Source of the DNA: CAZVFE01 sp964626405
GTDB taxonomy: Bacteria; Bacteroidota; Bacteroidia; Cytophagales; Spirosomataceae
Reading direction: 5' to 3'
Assembly: GCA_964626405.1 (NCBI GenBank)
Contig: CAZVFE010000010.1
Location: forward strand, 1 to 38,706
Length of the DNA stretch: 38,706 bases
Numbering within the stretch: position 1 is the first letter of the stretch; every line of letters begins with the position of its first letter. A program made the position numbers and the translations under genes. This document shows positions 26,385 through 35,703 of this stretch, in pieces. The notes under the pieces are model-generated. The model was not told the origin of the DNA. It did no database searches and worked only from the letters and a program-made list of their open reading frames with translations.

Positions 26385-26855
26385 ATGTCGAAAAATATAA
26401 ATGATCCTTTTTTAAATCCGATTGATAAAACCAAGGTTGCCGAAAACCCTGGTTTATTACCTTATGCACATACTGCAGGTTCTGCTGTTATAAAACCAGA
26501 TGATTTAGGAAAATTAAAAGGTCGTTCAATTTTAGCCATGCGTCAGCAAACTGATCGTCAGATGAACCAATTGTATGAGCAAATGGAAATTTTGGCAAAA
26601 CAAGCAAAGGCTTTGGCAGAAAGAAAGGAAATATCTGAAAGGATATATGATGCTACTGTAGGATTTGAACCCATCATTAATGAAACCTATTACCTTTATG
26701 AAAGAGAAAATGGAGAGGATTTATTATCCTTGGTTTCTCCTGAGGAATGGGGCAGATCTTTTAAATATAGCCGATATTTGGCGAAGGTGACCTTATTAGC
26801 AGATCATACATGGGATGTAGAATTTAACTTAAAAAACTATAAAGAGGAAAAATGA
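26385..26855 (+). CDS. DUF2452-type protein
   Basis: A 156-residue soluble protein resembling the DUF2452 family (NDPFLNPIDKTKVAENPGLLPYAH, SAVIKPDD, GRSILAMRQQT, and a Gln/Met/Leu-rich helix at about 60-85). I start it at the ATG at 26385 (MSKNINDPF). The open frame reaches back to a GTG at 26352, but those 11 residues are hydrophobic and unlike the family, and they occupy the promoter region. It overlaps menB by 4 bases (ATGA), so the two are probably coupled. The function is unknown; the coupling to menB hints at menaquinone metabolism or simple co-expression. Confidence 0.75.
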   Translation: MSKNINDPFLNPIDKTKVAENPGLLPYAHTAGSAVIKPDDLGKLKGRSILAMRQQTDRQMNQLYEQMEILAKQAKALAERKEISERIYDATVGFEPIINETYYLYERENGEDLLSLVSPEEWGRSFKYSRYLAKVTLLADHTWDVEFNLKNYKEEK

Positions 26856-27676
26856 AATCAAATTACGACTGGAAGACCATAAAAGAATACGAAGAAATTT
26901 TGTTTCAACAATTGGGTGGAATTGCAAAAATTTCAATTAATAGACCACATAAGCATAATGCTTTCACTCCACAGACTGTAAAAGAGATGTCTGAAGCGAT
27001 GGACTATTGTAGAATGGAAGAGAGCATTGGAGTGATAATTTTAACTGGAGAGGGAGGAAAGGCATTTTGTAGTGGGGGAGACCAAAGTGTTCGTGGACAT
27101 GGAGGTTATGTAGGAAAGGATCAGGTACCAAGATTAAATGTTTTGGATTTACAGAAACAAATTCGTTCTATTCCAAAACCCGTTGTTGCGATGGTGGCGG
27201 GCTGGTCTATTGGTGGTGGACACGTTTTACATGTAATCTGTGATTTAACTATTGCAGCGGAAAATGCAAAATTTGGACAAACAGGACCCAATGTCGGATC
27301 TTTTGATGGAGGTTTTGGCGCTTCTTATTTAGCAAGAATAGTAGGCCAGAAAAAGGCAAGGGAGATATGGTTTTTATGTGATCAATACAATGCTCAGGAA
27401 GCCCTAGACATGGGATTGGTTAATAAAGTTGTACCATTAGAAGATTTAGAAAAAACCACTGTTGAATGGTGTGAAAAAATATTAGAAAAAAGTCCGATTG
27501 CCCTTAGAATGTTAAAATCTGCATTTAATGCTGAATTGGATGGACAAGCAGGTATTCAGGAGTTAGCAGGAAATGCTACTTTATTATATTATTTATCCGA
27601 TGAGGCTAAAGAAGGGAAAAACGCATTTTTAGAAAAAAGAAAGCCAGATTTTTCGAAATTCCCTAAGTTTCCTTGA
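26852..27676 (+). CDS. menB: 1,4-dihydroxy-2-naphthoyl-CoA synthase
   Basis: A crotonase-fold enzyme that closes o-succinylbenzoyl-CoA into 1,4-dihydroxy-2-naphthoyl-CoA in menaquinone synthesis. Its 274 residues are standard. INRPHKHNAFTPQTV (about 30-44), the oxyanion-hole segment FCSGGDQSVRGHGGYVG, VAGWSIGGGHVLH and FGQTGPNVGSFDGGFGASYLAR are MenB signatures; the GGDQ and SFDGG pieces separate it from ordinary enoyl-CoA hydratases. It starts within the DUF2452 stop (ATGA overlap), faces menE, and is followed after 22 bases by the EVE-domain gene. Confidence 0.96.
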   Translation: MKSNYDWKTIKEYEEILFQQLGGIAKISINRPHKHNAFTPQTVKEMSEAMDYCRMEESIGVIILTGEGGKAFCSGGDQSVRGHGGYVGKDQVPRLNVLDLQKQIRSIPKPVVAMVAGWSIGGGHVLHVICDLTIAAENAKFGQTGPNVGSFDGGFGASYLARIVGQKKAREIWFLCDQYNAQEALDMGLVNKVVPLEDLEKTTVEWCEKILEKSPIALRMLKSAFNAELDGQAGIQELAGNATLLYYLSDEAKEGKNAFLEKRKPDFSKFPKFP

Positions 27677-27698
27677 TTAAAAAAATAAAATAAAAATT

Positions 27699-28103
27699 AT
27701 GAATTATTGGATTGTAAAATCAGAACCTTTCAAATATTCTTGGGATGATTTCGTTAAGAAGGGTAGAGATCATTGGGATGGAGTAAGAAACTACCAAGCG
27801 AGGAATAATTTAAAGGCAATGAAGGAGGGTGATTGGGTATTTTTTTACCATTCAAATGAAGGGTTAGAAATTGTAGGTATTGCAGAAGTCGTTAGAGAAT
27901 CATATCCTGATCCAACAATAGACGACGAAAGATGGGTGGTGGTCGATTTAGTGCCCAAGGTTAAATTAAAAAAACCAGTTAAATTAACTACCTTGAAGGA
28001 AGATTCTCGATTAAGTAATTTAGCATTGGTAAAACATTCAAGATTGTCTGTTTCTCCGTGTACTAAAGAAGAATTTGATATAATTATAAGTTATTCGGAA
28101 TAG
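27699..28103 (+). CDS. EVE-domain protein (Thyn1-like)
   Basis: A 134-residue single-domain EVE protein. The family belongs to the PUA-like fold and is thought to read modified bases in DNA or RNA. It carries nearly every family signature: NYWIVKSEP at 2-10, YSWDDF, WDGVRNYQARNNL at 26-38, GDWVFFYHSN at 44-53, GIAEVVRESYPDPT at 60-73, and a C-terminal LVKHSRLSVSPCT. It is 22 bases after menB and 3 bases before the next gene, so probably in that operon. No modification enzyme is in the window, so a role in DNA-modification sensing cannot be argued from context. Confidence 0.9.
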   Translation: MNYWIVKSEPFKYSWDDFVKKGRDHWDGVRNYQARNNLKAMKEGDWVFFYHSNEGLEIVGIAEVVRESYPDPTIDDERWVVVDLVPKVKLKKPVKLTTLKEDSRLSNLALVKHSRLSVSPCTKEEFDIIISYSE

Positions 28104-28106
28104 GTT

Positions 28107-29741
28107 ATGAAACTTAAAGGAAAATTTTATTTTTGGTTATTATTATTCGTTTCCTCAACTTCTATGATATTTGCCCAAGATCCTGCAAATAGATATGAAA
28201 TAATTACAACCGATAAGGATCCAGAAATTTTTCCTATAACCCTTGGAAATAAAGGAATTGCAAATCTTGTTCATTTAGATAGGAACTTTTTTTCTCTTGA
28301 AAAATTGAATACAGATTTCAAATTAAATTGGAGAAAGACCGCAGAAATTGAAAAAAACTTGGATTTTGTTCGTCATAGCTATGATGGAAAATATATAAGT
28401 CTGTTGTTTTCCAGATATAAAACGAATTATTATTTAGTATTTAGATTCAATGTTGAAACCGGAGATTATGTCCGTTATGATATTTATTCGGTGGACAGAA
28501 TGGAGATTTCAAATTTTGAAGTATTAAATAATTCAGTATTCATTGGGGGAATAGTGAATCAAGAGCCAGTTATTTTATTTACCGATTTAAATATGAAGAA
28601 AACCTTCTTATTGCCTTCGGTAGTAAGAAAAAATGCTGAGATTCAATCCATGGAATTGGATACTAAACAAGAACTAATTTATGTGACTTATTCCTTGGGT
28701 AATAAGCCTAAAAATTATCAATTGGTTGTTCGGTCTTTTGATGAAACAGGAACACAAATAGGGCAGGTTGTAATGGAGCCGAGTGATCAATATGCCTTGA
28801 TGAATGCTAAAACCACACAAATTAATGATTCACTTCAGTTAATTGTAGGTACTTATGGACATAAATCTACTATTGGATCAAATAAAGGGCCTACTTCACA
28901 AGGGATGTATTTTAATTCCTTGGTAGACGGACAACCGAAAAATTCCAAAATATACAGTTTCACAAGTTTTGAGAATTTTTTCAATTTTTTGCCAGAGAAG
29001 GAAAAAAATAGAAAAGAAAAAAAGATTCAAAATAAAGCTGAAAAAGGAGAAGATTTACGTCTAGATTATAGAATGATTTTACATAATGTAATACAAAGGG
29101 ATGGTAAATTTATTGTCATAGGGGAGGCCTTTTATCCTCAATATCAATACAATAATTATGGACCATATGGTAACTCATTTTTTTCGCCCTTTGGTTTTGG
29201 TTTAAGTCCTTTTTCATTATATAACCCCTTTATACCTTTAAGCAATCCATTCTTTTGGGGTTATGGTTATTATGGATTGTATTCTCCTTTTTCAAGTTAT
29301 TATTCTCCATTTGGTTACCGTTCTTATGGGGGTAATTCTGCCAATGGACAGTTTAATGGATGGGTTTATACGCATGCTATTATTGCAGAATTTGATGAAA
29401 ATGGAAATTTATTGTGGGATAAATGTATTGGACTTAAAAATTCAGTTGAGCCTGTCCTTAAAGAAAAAGTAGTAGTAAATTTTGACAATAAGGATATTTA
29501 TTTATCCTATAATACGGATAATTCGATCATAACATTAAAAATTGTTCAAGATGATAATTATGAAATGATTAGTTCTCAACCCATTTTTGATGAAACAAAA
29601 ATCGGTAGAATTAGAAGACAGGATAAACCAAGTTTAACGCATTGGTATGGCAAAAACTATATTGCCTCTGGAGTCCAGACATTGGTAGACGGCGAGGGTA
29701 AGCGAAGCGTTTTTTACCTAAATAAAATTGAAATAGATTAA
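28107..29741 (+). CDS. Secreted protein of unknown function with a Tyr/Phe/Gly/Pro-rich insert
   Basis: An exported protein of 544 residues with a signal peptide at about 1-23 ending in FAQ. No family is recognised. Most of it is beta-rich, with WD/Kelch-like repeat texture (NLVHLDRNFFSLEKL, FEVLNNSVFIGGIVNQEP, IYVTYSLGNKPKNYQLVVRSF), compatible with a propeller. A low-complexity block at about 345-415 is made almost wholly of Tyr, Phe, Gly, Pro, Ser and Asn (for example YNNYGPYGNSFFSPFG), and a shorter Lys/Glu-rich helix at about 300-315 precedes it. It is the last of the DUF2452-menB-EVE run. Its stop is one base from the folD stop on the other strand. Confidence 0.75.
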   Translation: MKLKGKFYFWLLLFVSSTSMIFAQDPANRYEIITTDKDPEIFPITLGNKGIANLVHLDRNFFSLEKLNTDFKLNWRKTAEIEKNLDFVRHSYDGKYISLLFSRYKTNYYLVFRFNVETGDYVRYDIYSVDRMEISNFEVLNNSVFIGGIVNQEPVILFTDLNMKKTFLLPSVVRKNAEIQSMELDTKQELIYVTYSLGNKPKNYQLVVRSFDETGTQIGQVVMEPSDQYALMNAKTTQINDSLQLIVGTYGHKSTIGSNKGPTSQGMYFNSLVDGQPKNSKIYSFTSFENFFNFLPEKEKNRKEKKIQNKAEKGEDLRLDYRMILHNVIQRDGKFIVIGEAFYPQYQYNNYGPYGNSFFSPFGFGLSPFSLYNPFIPLSNPFFWGYGYYGLYSPFSSYYSPFGYRSYGGNSANGQFNGWVYTHAIIAEFDENGNLLWDKCIGLKNSVEPVLKEKVVVNFDNKDIYLSYNTDNSIITLKIVQDDNYEMISSQPIFDETKIGRIRRQDKPSLTHWYGKNYIASGVQTLVDGEGKRSVFYLNKIEID

Positions 29742-29742
29742 A

Positions 29743-30621
29743 TTAAGAAAGTCCTTTTCTTGAAATTAACGTATTTTTCATCAAGGATATGATTGTCATA
29801 GGACCAACACCTTTTGGTACAGGTGTAATATAACCAGCCTTTTCAACAGCCTCGTCAAATTTCACATCACCTTTAAGGGCAAAACCTGATTTCTTCGTAG
29901 AATCTTCTACTCTTGTAAGCCCTACGTCAATTACTACAGCACCAGGCTTTATAAATTCTCCAGTAATGAATTCAGGTATTCCTAAAGCTGCAATTAATAT
30001 ATCAGCTGAAGCGCAAACTTCAGGAAGATTTTTTGTTCTAGAATGGGTTAAAGTTACTGTAGCATTTCCATAAGGATGATTCCTTTGCATTAGAATTGAC
30101 ATTGGTAAACCCACAATCTGGGATCTTCCAACTACCACACAATGTTTCCCAGAGGTTTCAATTTTATAATATTCCAATAATTCTAAAACACCTTGAGGAG
30201 TAGCTGAAATAAAAGCTGGAAGTCCTTTTGCCATTCTTCCAATATTAATAGGATGGAAGCCATCTACATCCTTTTTAGGATCTATGGTTTCCATTACCTT
30301 ATCTGGATTAATATGCTTAGGAAGAGGAAGTTGAACAATTAATCCATCTAAATTTGGATTATCGTTAATCTTTTTCACTTCATTTAATAAATCTTCTTCT
30401 GAAATTGATGGATCAAAACGTAATAGGGTAGAATCAAAACCTAATTGCTCACAAGATTTCACTTTATTAGCCACATAGGTTTCTGATGCACCATTATTAC
30501 CAACTAAAATAGCAACCAAATGAGGAGGACGAGAACCATCCTTTGTAATTTCCTTTACCTCTTCCGCAATTTTCAATTTTAAATCCTCTGCAACTGCCTT
30601 ACCATCAATTATTACTGCCAT
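29743..30621 (-). CDS. folD: Bifunctional methylene-THF dehydrogenase / methenyl-THF cyclohydrolase
   Basis: The cytoplasmic FolD enzyme of one-carbon folate metabolism, 292 residues. It has VGNNGASETYVANKVKSCE with the catalytic Lys, VQLPLPKHIN, DVDGFHPINIGRM, and the NADP site VVVGRSQIVGLPMSILM. The C-terminal TPVPKGVGPMTI is the family signature. It follows topA after 47 bases; a possible degenerate -7 box (TAAATTTA) lies there, but readthrough from topA is equally possible. It converges with the preceding secreted-protein gene, with one base between stop codons. Confidence 0.97.
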   Translation of the reverse strand: MAVIIDGKAVAEDLKLKIAEEVKEITKDGSRPPHLVAILVGNNGASETYVANKVKSCEQLGFDSTLLRFDPSISEEDLLNEVKKINDNPNLDGLIVQLPLPKHINPDKVMETIDPKKDVDGFHPINIGRMAKGLPAFISATPQGVLELLEYYKIETSGKHCVVVGRSQIVGLPMSILMQRNHPYGNATVTLTHSRTKNLPEVCASADILIAALGIPEFITGEFIKPGAVVIDVGLTRVEDSTKKSGFALKGDVKFDEAVEKAGYITPVPKGVGPMTIISLMKNTLISRKGLS

Positions 30622-30668
30622 AAAAATTAAATTTAGTATTTGAATACCTTCCCCTGAAGTTTATTGAA

Positions 30669-33125
30669 TTAAGAACCTAATTCCAAACATTTTTCCAAAG
30701 TTAATTCTTCTGGAACAATTTCTTTAGGAATTTTTATATTTCTTTTTCCAATTTGAATATAAGGTCCATATCGGCCATTTAAAACTCTGACATTCTTATT
30801 TTCCTCAAATTCTTTAATAATATTATTTGACTCAGTCTTTCTTTTGGCCTCAATTATTTCAATAGCTTTCGCTAAATCGATTTCTTCTAATTTTAGACCT
30901 TTAGGTAAAGAATAATATTTATTTAAGTGCTTTACATATGGGCCAAATCTTCCTTTTCCAGGACTTACCTCAGCACCTTCAAATTCTCCTAAAATTGAAT
31001 TAGATTCAGCCTGTTTTGCTTGGTTTAATACTGCAACTGCTTCTTCAAAGCTAATCGTGTAGGGATCTAATTCCTTTGGAAGTGATGTAAATTTTTTATC
31101 ATATCGAATATAAGGACCATATTTTCCTTCTCCAATTACAAGTGGAAGTTCCTCAAAAATTCCTAATTCACGGGGAAGTTTTGGGCGTTCAAAAAGAATA
31201 ACAGCTTCCTCTAAGCTAATAGATGCAATATTTTTTCCTTTCGGAATATTCACATAGATAGGCTTAGTTTCTTCATCACCGTCACCCAATTGAACATAAG
31301 GACCAAATTTTCCGATTTTAGCATAAATAGGTTCTCCATTTTCTGGATGATTCCCTAAAACTCTTACAGAACCAGTTTCATTTCTTTTAACGGATTCTGA
31401 ATCCTCAATTGCTTGGTGGAAATTGGAATAAAAATTCTTAATCATTTCCGTCCAACCTAATTTCCCTTGTGCGATTTCATCAAATTCAGATTCCATTTCA
31501 GCAGTGAATTTGAAATCAACTACCTCTTTAAAATTTCCCTTTAGAAAATCTGTTACAACAATACCAATGGAAGTTGGAAATAATTTACCTTTTTCAGCAC
31601 CAAAATTCTCTTTCTCAAGGTTTCTATCTAGGGTATTATTTGAATCTAAAGTAAGTTTGATAATTTCCCTTGTATGTGGATCTCTATCCTCTTTGAGCAC
31701 ATATTCTCTTTTGATAATTGTAGAAATAGTAGGAGCATAAGTAGAAGGTCTACCGATACCCTTTTCTTCCAAAGCTTTTACCAAGGAGGCTTCGGTATAG
31801 CGAGCAGGAGGTCTAGAAAAACGCTGATTTGCTATTAATTTATTTAAATTAAGAATCTCTCCAATGGATAATGGAGGAAGCATATCTTTGTTTTCATCCT
31901 CTTCTTCATTGTCATTTCCCTCCAAATAAACCTTTAAAAAACCTTCAAACTTAATAACCTCACCTTCTGCAATTAAAATTTCATTGTTTTTATCGTTTTG
32001 GATATAAGCTAAGGTTTTTTCAATTTGGGCATCTTCCATTTGTGAGGAAATTGCTCTTTTCCAAATTAAATCGTATAACCTTTTTTCACGTGAATCTCCA
32101 TTGATTTTATCTTGGGAAAAATCTGTTGGGCGAATAGCTTCGTGTGCTTCTTGTGCGCCTTGAGATTTAGTTTTAAAATTTCTAGTTTTTGAAAATTTCT
32201 CTCCATAATTCTGAACGATAGCAGATTTTGCATTATTCAAAGCATCTACAGAAAGGTTGATAGAGTCAGTTCTCATATAGGTAATTTTACCTGACTCATA
32301 TAATTTCTGTGCAATTTGCATGGTTGATGCCACAGAATACCCCAGTTTGCGGGCTGCTTCTTGTTGAAGAGTGGATGTTGTAAATGGAGCAGCCGGAGAT
32401 TTTTTCGATGGTTTTTTCTCTAAATTCTGAATAGAGAATTTTGCACCTTTACAAGATTCCAAAAATGCCTGAGCCTCTTGTTCTGTTGAAAAATTCTTTT
32501 TCAATTCGGCTTTTAAGGTTTTATTTCCTGGAAGATTGAATAGGGCAGAAACCTTAAAATAAGATTCTGAATTGAATCCATTAATTTCCATTTCTCTTTC
32601 AACCACCAAGCGAACAGCAACAGATTGAACTCTACCTGCAGATAGTCCTCTTTGAACTTTTTTCCAAAGAACTGGGGAAAGTTCAAAACCAATAAGGCGA
32701 TCCATTACTCTTCGAGCTTGCTGAGCATTTACCAAATCCATATCAATTTTTCTTGGATTGGTAATAGCCTGCGTGATGGCAGATTTAGTAATTTCTCTAA
32801 AAACGATACGTTTAGTATCGGCTTTTAAACCTAAGGCCTCTATTAAATGCCAAGAAATGGATTCTCCCTCACGGTCGTCGTCCGTTGCAAGCCAAACTTC
32901 TTTATCTTTTGATGCAGACTTTAATTCCTTTACCAATTTCTGCTTATCGGCAGAGATTACATATTTAGGTGTGAAATTATTTTCTATATCTATGGCAGTA
33001 TCTCCTTTTGTTGGAAGATCTCTTACATGACCATAGGATGATTTAACCATAAAATCAGAACCTAGGTATCCTTCAATGGTCTTTGCTTTTGCAGGAGACT
33101 CAACTATTACTAAATTTTTCGCCAT
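30669..33125 (-). CDS. topA: DNA topoisomerase I (type IA)
   Basis: Relaxes negative supercoils by transient single-strand cleavage. It has 818 residues from the ATG at 33125: Toprim domain (LVIVESPAKAKTIEGYLG at 5-22, DDDREGE at 82-88), core, and active-site Y283 in ITYMRTDSIN. There are no C-terminal zinc fingers. Instead about four repeats built on 'GxxGPYxxxxxxxxxLPKxL' (GPYVQLGD, GPYIRYDKKF, GPYVKHLNKY, GPYIQIGKRN) fill residues about 600-818, as in many Bacteroidota enzymes. The frame is open up to an ATG at 33209, but that lies upstream of a good promoter (33149-33181) and adds 28 residues before the canonical start. Confidence 0.96.
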   Translation of the reverse strand: MAKNLVIVESPAKAKTIEGYLGSDFMVKSSYGHVRDLPTKGDTAIDIENNFTPKYVISADKQKLVKELKSASKDKEVWLATDDDREGESISWHLIEALGLKADTKRIVFREITKSAITQAITNPRKIDMDLVNAQQARRVMDRLIGFELSPVLWKKVQRGLSAGRVQSVAVRLVVEREMEINGFNSESYFKVSALFNLPGNKTLKAELKKNFSTEQEAQAFLESCKGAKFSIQNLEKKPSKKSPAAPFTTSTLQQEAARKLGYSVASTMQIAQKLYESGKITYMRTDSINLSVDALNNAKSAIVQNYGEKFSKTRNFKTKSQGAQEAHEAIRPTDFSQDKINGDSREKRLYDLIWKRAISSQMEDAQIEKTLAYIQNDKNNEILIAEGEVIKFEGFLKVYLEGNDNEEEDENKDMLPPLSIGEILNLNKLIANQRFSRPPARYTEASLVKALEEKGIGRPSTYAPTISTIIKREYVLKEDRDPHTREIIKLTLDSNNTLDRNLEKENFGAEKGKLFPTSIGIVVTDFLKGNFKEVVDFKFTAEMESEFDEIAQGKLGWTEMIKNFYSNFHQAIEDSESVKRNETGSVRVLGNHPENGEPIYAKIGKFGPYVQLGDGDEETKPIYVNIPKGKNIASISLEEAVILFERPKLPRELGIFEELPLVIGEGKYGPYIRYDKKFTSLPKELDPYTISFEEAVAVLNQAKQAESNSILGEFEGAEVSPGKGRFGPYVKHLNKYYSLPKGLKLEEIDLAKAIEIIEAKRKTESNNIIKEFEENKNVRVLNGRYGPYIQIGKRNIKIPKEIVPEELTLEKCLELGS

Positions 33126-33148
33126 ATGCTTTAAAATTTTTAGAGCAT

Positions 33149-33181
33149 CAAAGATAAATGCATTTTTTTGAAAATGTCCAA
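33149..33181 (-). promoter_or_regulatory. Promoter for topA
   Basis: TTG (33181-33179), 22 bases, then TATCTTTG (33156-33149), an exact TAnnTTTG. The predicted start is near 33142, 17 bases before the ATG at 33125. Its position rules out the longer open frame from 33209 as the main translation start. Confidence 0.6.
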
Positions 33182-33315
33182 TAAATTTAGTGGTAAAATG
33201 TAAATTCAAATTAACTGATTATCCTTTATATTTTATAAAATATAAATATTTAGAGAAAAAAAAATCTTTTATAAGGATTAGTTGATAATTTATAGTCTTA
33301 TTCGAAAGAAAATAT

Positions 33316-33323
33316 TATTTTTG
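33316..33323 (+). promoter_or_regulatory. -7 element for the aconitase gene
   Basis: TATTTTTG, followed by C, matches TAnnTTTG exactly and lies 42 bases before the ATG in the divergent topA/aconitase gap. No consensus TTG lies 17-22 bases before it. Confidence 0.5.
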
Positions 33324-33365
33324 CCGTGAAATTTTAAAATTTAAAATTATAAATTAATAGTTATT

Positions 33366-35630
33366 ATGGCTTTTGACATAGAAATGATCAAAGCTGTCTA
33401 TGAAAGATTTCCATCTAGAATAGAAGCAGCAAGAAAACTAACAAACAAACCTTTAACCCTTACAGAAAAGATTTTATATAGTCACCTTTGGGAAGGAAAC
33501 GCAACAACAGCCCATGAAAGAGGAAGCTCTTATGTGGATTTTGCACCTGACAGGGTAGCTATGCAGGATGCAACTGCTCAGATGGCTTTATTACAATTTA
33601 TGCAAGCTGGTCGTCCGCAAGTAGCAGTTCCATCTACTGTTCACTGTGATCACCTTATTGAAGCCAAAGTTGAATCAGGAACGGATTTAAAAGTAGCTGT
33701 AGATAAAAATAAAGAAGTTTATGATTTCTTATCCTCAGTTTCAGACAAATATGGTATTGGATTCTGGAAGCCAGGTGCTGGAATTATTCACCAGGTGGTT
33801 TTAGAAAATTATGCATTTCCTGGCGGAATGATGATTGGTACGGATTCTCATACTGTAAATGCAGGAGGATTAGGAATGTTGGCAATTGGTGTTGGTGGTG
33901 CTGATGCATGTGATGTAATGGCCGGATTAGCTTGGGAATTGAAATTTCCAAAATTAATTGGTGTTAAATTAAAAGGAAAATTAAATGGTTGGACTTCTCC
34001 AAAAGATGTAATTCTTAAGGTTGCGGGTATTCTTACTGTGAAAGGTGGAACTGGATGTATTGTTGAATATTTCGGAGAAGGTGCAACATCTATGTCATGT
34101 ACAGGAAAGGGAACTATTTGTAATATGGGTGCTGAAATTGGAGCAACAACTTCAACCTTCGGTTATGATGAATCTATGGCAAAATATTTAGCTTCAACTG
34201 GTAGAGCAGATGTAGCTGAATTAGCCAATGGAATCAAGGAGCATTTAACAGCTGATCCAGAGGTTTATGCAAATCCAGAAAAATATTTTGATCAGGTAAT
34301 TGAAATAGATTTAGATACTTTAGAACCACATTTAAATGGTCCATTTACTCCAGATTTAGCTACTCCTATTTCTAAAATGAAGGAAATGGCTGAAAAGAAT
34401 GGATGGCCAACAAAAGTTGAGGTGGGATTAATTGGTTCTTGTACAAACTCTTCCTACGAAGATATTTCTAGAGCAGCATCTCTTGCAAAACAAGTGGCTG
34501 AAAAAGGTTTAAAAACTAAAGCTCAATTTACCATTACTCCAGGTTCGGAGCAAGTTCGTTATACAATTGAAAGAGATGGTTTTATTGATACATTCCACAA
34601 TATTGGTGCAACAGTATTTTCAAATGCTTGTGGACCATGTATTGGACAATGGGCTAGACCAGGAGCGGAAAAAGGAGAAAAGAATACCATTGTACATTCA
34701 TTTAATAGAAACTTTGCAAAAAGAGCCGATGGTAACCCAAATACCTACGCATTTGTAGCTTCTCCAGAATTAGTAACTGCCTTGGCAATTGCAGGTGATT
34801 TATCCTTCAATCCATTAACGGATACTTTAGTAAATGAAAAAGGAGAGAATGTAAAATTGGAGGCTCCAATAGGAGATGAGTTACCAGCAAAAGGATTTGC
34901 TGTTGAAGATGCAGGTTATCAAGCCCCAGCAGAAGATGGATCTAAAGTTGAAGTAATTGTTTCACCAAGTTCGGATAGATTACAATTATTAGAACCATTT
35001 AAGGCTTGGGAAGGAACAGATATTTCAGGATTAAAATTATTAATCAAAGCAAAAGGTAAATGTACCACCGATCATATTTCTATGGCAGGTCCTTGGTTGA
35101 AATACCGTGGACACCTAGATAATATTTCCAATAATATGTTAATTGGAGCTGTTAATTTTTACAATGAAAAAACGGATAACGTTAAAAATCAACTAACAGG
35201 AGAATATGGACCAGTACCTGCTACCCAAAGAGCTTATAAATCAGAAGGGATTGGGACAATTGTAGTAGGAGATACTAACTACGGTGAAGGTTCCTCAAGA
35301 GAGCATGCAGCTATGGAACCAAGACATTTAGGTGTAAGAGCTGTATTAGTTAAATCCTTTGCAAGAATTCACGAAACGAATCTTAAAAAGCAAGGAATGT
35401 TAGCATTAACCTTTGCAAACGAGTCAGATTATGATAAAATTCAGGAAGATGATGAAATTGCAATTTTAGGATTAACTTCATTCTCTCCAAATAAAGCCTT
35501 AACAATTGAATTAAGCCATAAAGATGGTTCAAAGGAAAGTTTTGAAGTAAATCATTCCTATAATGAACAACAAATTGAATGGTTTAAGGCAGGAGGAGCT
35601 TTGAATATTATTCGTGCTTCTGTAAAATAA
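33366..35630 (+). CDS. Aconitate hydratase (mitochondrial-type)
   Basis: The TCA-cycle [4Fe-4S] enzyme that interconverts citrate and isocitrate. Its 754 residues match the mitochondrial ACO2-like type rather than E. coli AcnA (about 890) or AcnB (about 865, different domain order). The cluster cysteines are C359 (GSCTNSS) and C422 and C425 (NACGPCIGQW). GTDSHTVNAGGLG lies in the first domains, and the C-terminal swivel domain has GDTNYGEGSSREHAAMEPRHLG. It stands alone, without gltA or icd. A palindrome follows its stop, and prs starts 73 bases later. Confidence 0.96.
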   Translation: MAFDIEMIKAVYERFPSRIEAARKLTNKPLTLTEKILYSHLWEGNATTAHERGSSYVDFAPDRVAMQDATAQMALLQFMQAGRPQVAVPSTVHCDHLIEAKVESGTDLKVAVDKNKEVYDFLSSVSDKYGIGFWKPGAGIIHQVVLENYAFPGGMMIGTDSHTVNAGGLGMLAIGVGGADACDVMAGLAWELKFPKLIGVKLKGKLNGWTSPKDVILKVAGILTVKGGTGCIVEYFGEGATSMSCTGKGTICNMGAEIGATTSTFGYDESMAKYLASTGRADVAELANGIKEHLTADPEVYANPEKYFDQVIEIDLDTLEPHLNGPFTPDLATPISKMKEMAEKNGWPTKVEVGLIGSCTNSSYEDISRAASLAKQVAEKGLKTKAQFTITPGSEQVRYTIERDGFIDTFHNIGATVFSNACGPCIGQWARPGAEKGEKNTIVHSFNRNFAKRADGNPNTYAFVASPELVTALAIAGDLSFNPLTDTLVNEKGENVKLEAPIGDELPAKGFAVEDAGYQAPAEDGSKVEVIVSPSSDRLQLLEPFKAWEGTDISGLKLLIKAKGKCTTDHISMAGPWLKYRGHLDNISNNMLIGAVNFYNEKTDNVKNQLTGEYGPVPATQRAYKSEGIGTIVVGDTNYGEGSSREHAAMEPRHLGVRAVLVKSFARIHETNLKKQGMLALTFANESDYDKIQEDDEIAILGLTSFSPNKALTIELSHKDGSKESFEVNHSYNEQQIEWFKAGGALNIIRASVK

Positions 35631-35642
35631 TAAAAAATTGAT

Positions 35643-35673
35643 TTTGTTATAAGGTGCAATTTTTCTAATTTTG
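35643..35673 (+). promoter_or_regulatory. Promoter for prs
   Basis: The best promoter in the window: TTTG (35643-35646), 19 bases, then TAATTTTG (35666-35673) followed by C. Both elements match the Bacteroidota consensus exactly. The predicted start is near 35680, 24 bases before the prs ATG. Confidence 0.75.
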
Positions 35674-35680
35674 CACCTTA
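35650..35680 (+). repeat. Perfect inverted repeat overlapping the prs promoter
   Basis: TAAGGTGCAA (35650-35659) and TTGCACCTTA (35671-35680) are perfect 10-base arms around 11 bases. It begins 19 bases after the aconitase stop, as a terminator would, but the T-tract is broken (TTCATTT). The right arm contains the end of the -7 box, so it may instead, or also, be an operator. Confidence 0.65.
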
Positions 35681-35703
35681 TTCATTTATAGCGTTATTCT
35701 AAA

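Noticed and set aside
33126..33209. 28-residue N-terminal extension of topoisomerase I from an upstream ATG
   Set aside because: The canonical type IA start (MAKNLVIVESPAKAKT) lies at 33125, and a good promoter sits between the two ATGs.
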